A stretch of 36,693 bases of DNA, from the NCBI GenBank assembly GCA_021325525.1, contig JAJPHB010000045.1:1-36693 (forward strand), written 5' to 3'. The position numbers and the translations under genes were made by a program. The notes under the pieces were generated by a model. That model was not told the DNA's origin and ran no database searches. It saw nothing but the letters and a program-made list of their open reading frames with translations. The DNA is from Alphaproteobacteria bacterium. GTDB taxonomy: Bacteria > Pseudomonadota > Alphaproteobacteria > ATCC43930 > CGMCC-115725. This document shows positions 31,907-36,693 of this stretch, in pieces. How positions within the stretch are numbered: position 1 is the first letter of the stretch; each line of letters opens with the position of its first letter.

Positions 31907-34129
31907 TCAGGCCTTCAAGATCGCGGCGATGCGGTCGGCGAGCGCCGCCTGCTGGTACGGCTTCTCGACCAGGGGAAACTCGCCGGCGATGCCCTGCTGC
32001 ACCAGCGCCTGATGGCCGTAGCCGGAGGTGAGGAGCACCTTGATGCTGCGCCGGTGCCGGCGCGCCGCCCGCCCCAGCTCGAGGCCGCTGACGCCGTTCG
32101 GCATCACGATATCGGTGAAGAGCAGGTCGATTTGCGGCTCGTCGCGCTGGAGCAGCGCCGTCGCCTCGCGCCCGTCATGGGCAGTCAGCACCCGATAGCC
32201 TCTTTCCGTCAGCATGGCGACGACCATGTCGCGCACATCCTCCTCGTCCTCGACGACAAGGATCGTCGCCGCGCCGGCTTCGGCGGGGGCGGGAGCCGGG
32301 ACGAGGGCCCCCTCGTCGGCGACGAGGCGCGGACGGGACGGCGGCGGGCCGCCGCCGGGCGCCGCCGCCGGCACCGGTGCGGCCGCGGCGCGCGGCAGCA
32401 GCATGGTGACCGCGGTGCCCTGTCCCGGCGCGCTTTCGATCCGCAGCGAGCCGCCGGATTGCCGGACGAAACCGTCGACTTGGCTGAGGCCGAGCCCCGA
32501 TCCGCGCCCGACCTCCTTGGTCGTGTAGAAGGGCTCGCGCACCCGGGCCAGCACTTCGGGCGTCATGCCCTGGCCGGTGTCGCGCACGGTGATGGCGACG
32601 TAGTCGCCGGGCTTCGCCTCGGGAAAATCGCCGGCGCCCTCCTCGCGGTCGATCGTCAGGTTGCGCATCTCGATGGTCAGCGTCCCGCTTTCGCCGGGCA
32701 TGGCGTCGCGGGCGTTGATGGCGAGGTTGAGGAGCGCGGCTTCGAGCTGCCCGGGATCGGCGTTGCAGCGCCAGAGATCCGGTGCGCCGTCGAGCGCCAG
32801 CGTCACGCCGTTGCCGACCGCGCGCTCGAGGAGCGGGCGGAACTCGGCGCAGAGCTGCACCGGATCGAGCGGCTCCGGCCGCAGGATCTGGCGGCGGGCG
32901 AAGGCGAGCATCTGCTGCGTCAAACGGGCGCCGCGTGCCGCCGCGCGCTGCGCCGCGCCGACGAGCTTGGCCGCATGCGCGTCCTTGGCGACGGCACGCG
33001 CCAGAAGCTCGAGATTGCCGGAGACGACCGTCAGCAGATTGTTGAAATCGTGCGCGATGCCGCCGCTCAGCTGCCCGACCGCTTCGAGGCGCTGTGCGCG
33101 CTGGAAGCGCTCTTCGGCGTTGCGGCGGCCGGTGATGTCGAGGACCGTCGCGATGAAGCCGCCGCCTGGGATCGGGTTCGAGCGGACTTCGAGCCAGCGC
33201 GCGCCGAGCTGGCCCTCGGCTTCGACGGGTCCGGAAGAGGCGGCGAGCGCCCAGCGGTGCAGCCAGTCGACCGGCGCGCCCTGACGGTGATCGATCTGGA
33301 GGACAAGGTCGCCGATCGAGGTGGCGTTTCGCTTCGGCGGGGCGATCGCGACGAGGGAGACGAAGCGGTTGTTCCACTCGATGGCGCGGCCGTCATGGTC
33401 GAAGACGACGATCCCTTGCGCCGAATTGTCCATCGTCGTTTGCAGGACGGCGGCCTTGGCCTCGAGCTTCGCCTCGGCGGAATGGCGGCGCCGTTCCGCC
33501 TCGCGCAGCATGTAGAGCGCGACGATGATCGCGGCGAGGGCGGAAAGCGCCCCGGCGCTGACGAGGAGGCGGCTGCGCCGGCTCTTCTGGTCGGCTTCCG
33601 CCGTGCGCTGGGCCAGGAGATGCTGCTCTTCGGCTTCCGCCGCGACGATCGCCTGCCGCAAGGCGTCCATCAGGGCCTTGCCGCGTTTGGTCTCGACCTC
33701 GGCGAGCGCCGCGGCGGGCTTGCCGTCCCGGCGGAGCTGGATAGTGCCGCGCAGCTCGGCGAGCTCCGTGGTCACGAGCTGCTCGATGCGCGCGAAATTC
33801 GCCTGCTGCGAAGGCTCGTCCGCGGTCAGCTTCCGCAGGTCGCCGAGCTGCGCGGCGATGTCGCGCGCGGCGACTGCGAAGGGTTCGAGATGGGATTGGT
33901 CGCCTGTCAGCAGAAAGCTGCGCTGGGCGGCTTCGGCGTCGTCGAGCTGCGTGCGGAGCTGCTCGGTATTGTCGATCACCTGATGCGTCCGCCCGACCAT
34001 CAGGCGAGCCGTCGCCACCTCCTCGCCCTCATGCCAGTCGAGAAGTCCGACGATGAGGAGCAGCGCGAGAATTCCGCCGAGACCGACGATGCGAGCCGGC
34101 CAGGCGAGCCGGCCGTTGGAGAGCGGCAT
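31907..34129 (-). CDS. Hybrid sensor histidine kinase (CHASE3-PAS-HisKA-HATPase-REC)
   Basis: This 740-residue protein has an N-terminal helix (about 12-32), a periplasmic CHASE3-type helical domain (QRSFLLTGDQSHLEPF near 70), a second helix near 190-207, a PAS domain (QGIVVFDHDGRAIEWNNRF), a histidine kinase core and a receiver. The H-box is LSGGIAHDFNNLL, the N-box LLNLAINARDAM and the G-boxes are DTGQGM and GRGSGLGLS. The receiver has EDEEDVRD and the phosphoacceptor in LLFTDIVMP, near residue 670. The signal is unknown, and no separate response regulator is adjacent. A proline- and alanine-rich linker joins kinase and receiver. Confidence 0.93.
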   Translation of the reverse strand: MPLSNGRLAWPARIVGLGGILALLLIVGLLDWHEGEEVATARLMVGRTHQVIDNTEQLRTQLDDAEAAQRSFLLTGDQSHLEPFAVAARDIAAQLGDLRKLTADEPSQQANFARIEQLVTTELAELRGTIQLRRDGKPAAALAEVETKRGKALMDALRQAIVAAEAEEQHLLAQRTAEADQKSRRSRLLVSAGALSALAAIIVALYMLREAERRRHSAEAKLEAKAAVLQTTMDNSAQGIVVFDHDGRAIEWNNRFVSLVAIAPPKRNATSIGDLVLQIDHRQGAPVDWLHRWALAASSGPVEAEGQLGARWLEVRSNPIPGGGFIATVLDITGRRNAEERFQRAQRLEAVGQLSGGIAHDFNNLLTVVSGNLELLARAVAKDAHAAKLVGAAQRAAARGARLTQQMLAFARRQILRPEPLDPVQLCAEFRPLLERAVGNGVTLALDGAPDLWRCNADPGQLEAALLNLAINARDAMPGESGTLTIEMRNLTIDREEGAGDFPEAKPGDYVAITVRDTGQGMTPEVLARVREPFYTTKEVGRGSGLGLSQVDGFVRQSGGSLRIESAPGQGTAVTMLLPRAAAAPVPAAAPGGGPPPSRPRLVADEGALVPAPAPAEAGAATILVVEDEEDVRDMVVAMLTERGYRVLTAHDGREATALLQRDEPQIDLLFTDIVMPNGVSGLELGRAARRHRRSIKVLLTSGYGHQALVQQGIAGEFPLVEKPYQQAALADRIAAILKA

Positions 34130-34327
34130 CGCATGAGCCCTGAGATGATGTGCGGTTTCTTTACCCTACCATGCGCCGGCCTGCCTCACATCGGCTCGGG
34201 TCGGTGATCGTCGGCAGGTGCGACAATTCGGCACGGGGGCTTCGGGCTTGCCACATCGATGCCACGAGCGGATCGGAGCGACCGGTGATAGAAGCGCCGC
34301 CGCTCGAGGAACCTTCAGGTTGATCGC

Positions 34328-34513
34328 ATGCCGATTGATGCGTTGCACAAGGCGGTGCGGGACGCGTTTCGCGGGGCGATGAAACGGATCGGCAATCAGC
34401 GCCTCGCTTTCGAGGAAAGCGTCATTCTCCTCAAGCAGCATCGGCCGGAATGGCTCGAAGTCGATATTCGCAAAGCCGTCGCACGCATGCTCGCCGAGGA
34501 GCCCGGCCCTTAA
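34328..34513 (+). CDS. Small hypothetical protein (61 residues)
   Basis: A 61-residue helical protein beginning MPIDALHKAVRDAFRGAMKR with a later HRPEWLEVDIRKAVARML segment. The composition (balanced charges, amphipathic helices) looks like a real small protein, but I do not recognise the family. A weak AGGTTGATC ribosome region precedes the ATG. It stands alone between the divergent histidine kinase gene and the hairpin region. The gap from 34130 to 34327 shows no other gene. Confidence 0.5.
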   Translation: MPIDALHKAVRDAFRGAMKRIGNQRLAFEESVILLKQHRPEWLEVDIRKAVARMLAEEPGP

Positions 34514-34556
34514 GCGCCGGCTCAGCATCGCATTCGCGGCTCTTGGCGGACGTTCT

Positions 34557-34585
34557 AAAAAATCGATGCCGAGCGACAAACATCG
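34557..34585 (-). terminator. Rho-independent terminator on the minus strand
   Basis: Read on the minus strand, CGATG and CATCG form a 5-bp stem with a 12-base loop, extended by G-T pairs, followed after one A by six Ts. It closes the hairpin run described as a candidate small RNA. Confidence 0.5.
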
Positions 34586-34770
34586 CAAGACCCCCGCTTC
34601 CACGCCACCAAAGTGACTCGCGGGGGTCGCTTGCGGAGACCTAATACTCCGCCCTCGGTATAGCCGAGTGATGTCTTGGACTTCTCTATCCGTTGCCGAT
34701 GCCAAGCGGTCGGCAACTCACTGACAGCCAGGTGGAGTCATGTTTCTTAGGCACCCTCCACTGTGATTGG
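34557..34770 (-). ncRNA. Candidate structured small RNA, six consecutive hairpins
   Basis: The 34514-34921 gap has no convincing gene but holds six perfect stems in a row: 34732-34737/34756-34761, 34692-34699/34710-34717, 34654-34658/34664-34668, 34633-34638/34647-34652, 34589-34597/34620-34628 and 34564-34568/34581-34585. The last stem is followed on the minus strand by T6 (34562-34557), so the RNA should read leftward. A TTGACA on the minus strand at 34809-34804 could be its -35 element, with a poor -10. I could not match it to 6S RNA, tmRNA, RNase P RNA or a known riboswitch. The 5' end is a guess. Confidence 0.45.
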
Positions 34771-34921
34771 CGACGAGAAATAGCTTGAACCGTGGTGCCG
34801 AAATGTCAAGAGAGAAGGCGGGCGAAGGCGGCGTCCTGCGGCAGAAGCTCGCGCCGGCCCCACCCGCGTCACCGACAGCCGCGCGCCGTGGCTCGTGCCA
34901 TCACGGCGGAAATCGCATAGA

Positions 34922-35401
34922 ATGGAATTTGACCTCAGGATCGGGAGCGAAGCCGTGGACGCTCGGCAATTGGCCCGCGCGCTGACCAAGGCGGAACACT
35001 CGTGCAAGGGCCGTGGCGTCCGCCTGACGCGGCTGCGCCGGCGGGTGCTCGAGCTGATCCTGCAGGCGGGACAGCCGGTCGGCGCCTATGCGTTGCTGGC
35101 GCAGCTCGACGACAAGCGCACGCCGACCACCGTCTATCGGGCGATCGATTTCCTGCTCGAGCAGAAGTTCATCCATCGCATCGAGAGCCTCAACGCTTTC
35201 ACCGGCTGCCCCGATGTCGATCATCCGCATGACAGCCAGTTCGTCATCTGCACGGATTGCGGATCGACGGAGGAGCTGCACGACGACGCGATCGCGGAGA
35301 CGCTGCGGCGGCATGGCCGCACGCTCGGCTTCCAGATCGATAGGCAGGTCGTCGAGCTGCGCGGGCTCTGCCGCGCCTGCCGCGCCGCGGCGGCGGAGTA
35401 G
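34922..35401 (+). CDS. zur: Zur, zinc-responsive Fur-family repressor
   Basis: This 159-residue Fur-family protein matches Zur best: VRLTRLRRRVLELILQAG, TPTTVYRAIDFLLEQKFIHR and IESLNAFTGC are close to the Zur pattern. The structural zinc site is given by two CxxC pairs, CTDCG in the middle and CRAC at the C-terminus, and HDSQFVICTDCG supplies the regulatory region. It should repress zinc uptake when zinc is sufficient. The palindrome at 35442-35453 and the zinc ABC genes just downstream fit this. ATG at 34922 is chosen for family length; no strong ribosome site is seen. It ends in TAG. Confidence 0.92.
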   Translation: MEFDLRIGSEAVDARQLARALTKAEHSCKGRGVRLTRLRRRVLELILQAGQPVGAYALLAQLDDKRTPTTVYRAIDFLLEQKFIHRIESLNAFTGCPDVDHPHDSQFVICTDCGSTEELHDDAIAETLRRHGRTLGFQIDRQVVELRGLCRACRAAAAE

Positions 35402-35441
35402 GCACGATCGCGAGGCGGATTGCGGGCCGCTTGAAAATGAC

Positions 35442-35453
35442 ATGTTATAACAT
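35442..35453. promoter_or_regulatory. Zur-type box before the znu operon
   Basis: The sequence ATGTTATAACAT is a perfect 12-bp palindrome in an AT-rich patch between zur and the transporter genes, 42 bp upstream of the TTG at 35496. It has the ATGTTAT/ATAACAT halves typical of Zur sites. Confidence 0.8.
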
Positions 35454-35495
35454 CAATCTTTCGCGCAGCGGGCGCGGCCTGGAAGGAGATTGCGG

Positions 35496-35672
35496 TTGGA
35501 AGCGGTGAAAGCATGCGAGATGCCGGAGCGGCGCGCCGCGGTGGCGGCGCCCGCCCCGGCGCGCGGGCTGAGAGCCGCGGGGCCGCTCGCCTGGGGTGCC
35601 GGCCGGCGGCTCGCCTGGGCGGGCCTCATCGCGGCCGGCCTCTGGGTCGGGGTGCTCTGGGCCTTGGCATGA
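35496..35672 (+). CDS. Small membrane protein coupled to znuC
   Basis: A 58-codon frame starts with TTG at 35496, seven bases after a strong GGAAGGAG ribosome site, and its stop overlaps the znuC ATG (ATGA). The product has a polar alanine/arginine-rich half and a C-terminal hydrophobic helix, LAWAGLIAAGLWVGVLWALA. No family is recognised. The ribosome site, the Zur box upstream and the coupling argue that it is translated, either as a real small subunit or as a leader that couples translation to znuC. An alternative TTG at 35490 is too close to the ribosome site. Confidence 0.55.
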   Translation: MEAVKACEMPERRAAVAAPAPARGLRAAGPLAWGAGRRLAWAGLIAAGLWVGVLWALA

Positions 35673-36430
35673 CGGCCGCGGACGCCGAGGTCGCGGCCGG
35701 CCACGCGATCCTTGTGCGCGACCTCACTGTCGCTTTCGACCGCCAGCCGGCGGTCCACCATCTCACCGGGACTTTTCCTGCAGGCTCGCTGACGGCGATC
35801 ATCGGTCCGAACGGCGCCGGCAAGAGCACTCTCCTCAAGACCATCGTCGGGCTGCTGCGCCCGGTCGAAGGCGAGGTCGTTCTGTCGCCTCCGGGCGACA
35901 TCGCCTATTTGCCGCAGCAAATCGAGGTGGACCGCAATTTCCCCATCTCCGTCCTCGATGCCGTGCTGTTCGGCTTCTGGCGACGCATCGGCTGGAGCCG
36001 CGGCGTCACGGCGGCGATGCGCCGCGAAGCGGAGGCTGCGCTGGCGGCGGTCGGGCTCGGCGGCTTCGAGCGGCGCAGCGTCGGCAGCCTTTCGGTCGGC
36101 CAGTTCCAGCGTGCGCTCTTCGCCCGCATCATCGTGCAGGACGCGCCCGTCATTCTGCTCGACGAGCCCTTCGCCGCCGTCGACTCGGCGACCATCAGCG
36201 ATCTCCTGGCGATCATCGCCGGCTGGCACGCCCAGGGTCGCACGGTCTTGGCCGTGCTGCACGACCTGCATCAGGTCGAGGGCCACTTCCCGGAGGCGCT
36301 GCTGCTGGCGCGCGAATGCATCGCCTGGGGCCCGGTCGAGACCGTGCTCACGCGCGACAATCTGCGCCGGGTGCGGCAGGTGCTGGATCCCTGGGCCACC
36401 GACGCCATGCTTGCGCGGAGCCACTCGTGA
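35669..36430 (+). CDS. znuC: Zinc ABC transporter ATP-binding protein
   Basis: This 253-residue ATPase has Walker A GPNGAGKSTL near 50, a Q-loop in AYLPQQIEVDRNFPISVLDA, signature SLSVGQFQRALFARI and Walker B VILLDEPFAAVD. The DRNFPISVxD segment after the Q-loop is typical of zinc/manganese importers. The signature has S-V in place of S-G-G, a common variation here. The context of zur and a Zur-type box favours zinc. Its stop overlaps the next start (GTGA). Confidence 0.93.
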   Translation: MTAADAEVAAGHAILVRDLTVAFDRQPAVHHLTGTFPAGSLTAIIGPNGAGKSTLLKTIVGLLRPVEGEVVLSPPGDIAYLPQQIEVDRNFPISVLDAVLFGFWRRIGWSRGVTAAMRREAEAALAAVGLGGFERRSVGSLSVGQFQRALFARIIVQDAPVILLDEPFAAVDSATISDLLAIIAGWHAQGRTVLAVLHDLHQVEGHFPEALLLARECIAWGPVETVLTRDNLRRVRQVLDPWATDAMLARSHS

Positions 36431-36693
36431 CCCATCTTGCCGGGGCGCTCTTCGGCCCCTTCCTCGAATTCGCCTTCATGCGCCGCGCGCTCGTCGCCAG
36501 CCTCGCCCTCGCCATCGGCTGCGGCCCGGTCGGCACGCTGCTCATCTTGCGGCGGATGAGCCTCATGGGCGATGCGCTCTCGCACGCCGTGCTGCCCGGC
36601 GCCGCCATCGGCTATCTCGTCGCCGGCCTCTCGCTCTATGCGATGAGCATCGGCGGCGCCATCGCCGGCCTCGCCGTGGCTCTCCTCTCGGGC
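36427..36693 (+). CDS. znuB: Zinc ABC transporter permease, 5' part
   Basis: The first 89 codons of a metal permease of the ABC-3 family (ZnuB/TroC type) are present and run off the window end. It starts with GTG overlapping the znuC stop. PFLEFAFMRRALVASLALAI is the characteristic opening, followed by RRMSLMGDALSHAVLPGAAI, the conserved segment of these permeases. It would form the zinc channel with ZnuC. A ZnuA binding protein is not seen in the window. Confidence 0.92.
   Translation, partial: MTHLAGALFGPFLEFAFMRRALVASLALAIGCGPVGTLLILRRMSLMGDALSHAVLPGAAIGYLVAGLSLYAMSIGGAIAGLAVALLSG

Noticed and set aside
31712-34207. 831-codon plus-strand frame over the histidine kinase
   Set aside because: The minus strand encodes a complete hybrid kinase with all its motifs, so the long plus frame is a GC-driven shadow.
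34166-34705. 179-codon minus-strand frame across the hairpin region
   Set aside because: It runs through several perfect stems and the T-tract, has no ribosome site or domain, and overlaps the better small ORF at 34328.
34514-34921. 6S RNA, split tmRNA, RNase P RNA or a riboswitch for zur
   Set aside because: No conserved core of these families could be found by eye, so only a generic structured RNA is proposed.

Overview
The window is chromosomal DNA of high G+C from an alphaproteobacterium, most likely a denitrifying or nitrate-respiring member of the Hyphomicrobiales. I infer this from an FnrN-type regulator with N-terminal cysteines, a FixJ-family regulator, an F1-ATPase zeta-type inhibitor (DUF1476), NnrS, a Zur-type Fur protein and the adjacent queA-tgt pair. 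I cannot name the genus. No tRNA, rRNA, CRISPR array or transposase was seen.

Region 1 (1-1186) holds the end of queA and all of tgt (queuosine tRNA modification). Region 2 (about 1200-7720) is an oxygen-response island built around fnrN. It holds small membrane proteins, a two-TM potassium-channel-like protein, a tandem universal stress protein, ChaB, the ATPase zeta inhibitor, a GNAT-like protein, a FixJ-type response regulator and two unrecognised small proteins. Six FNR-type palindromes (TTGAN-N4-NTCAA) lie in its intergenic gaps, so FnrN probably controls its own neighbourhood.

Region 3 (7943-17842) is a nitrate respiration operon: narK, narG, narH, narJ, narI, a PpiC-type prolyl isomerase and a TDT/SLAC1-type membrane protein, all packed head to tail. 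narG carries an in-frame TAG at codon 72, between the ligands of its FS0 iron-sulfur cluster, although everything else in the operon looks intact. Region 4 (17814-19635) is convergent: nnrS, with an NnrR-like palindrome upstream, and a CopD-like four-helix membrane protein.

Region 5 (19791-31852) looks catabolic. One leftward operon encodes a FadR/GntR-type regulator, a periplasmic binding protein, a fused double permease, an ATPase, a crotonase, a cupin and a YCII protein. A second leftward operon encodes an HpaB-type flavin monooxygenase, a MarR regulator, an aspartoacylase/AstE-like deacylase and an M20 amidohydrolase, with a dyad operator just upstream. A lone NAD-dependent epimerase lies between them. 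The substrate is unknown; hydroxylation of an aromatic or heteroaromatic compound plus amide cleavage is an inference.

Region 6 (31907-34129) is a hybrid CHASE3-PAS-histidine kinase-REC protein. Region 7 (34130-34921) holds one small ORF and a run of six hairpins ending in a T-tract on the minus strand, a candidate structured small RNA. Region 8 (34922-36693) is the zinc locus: zur, a Zur-type palindrome, a small membrane ORF coupled to znuC, and the start of znuB running off the window.
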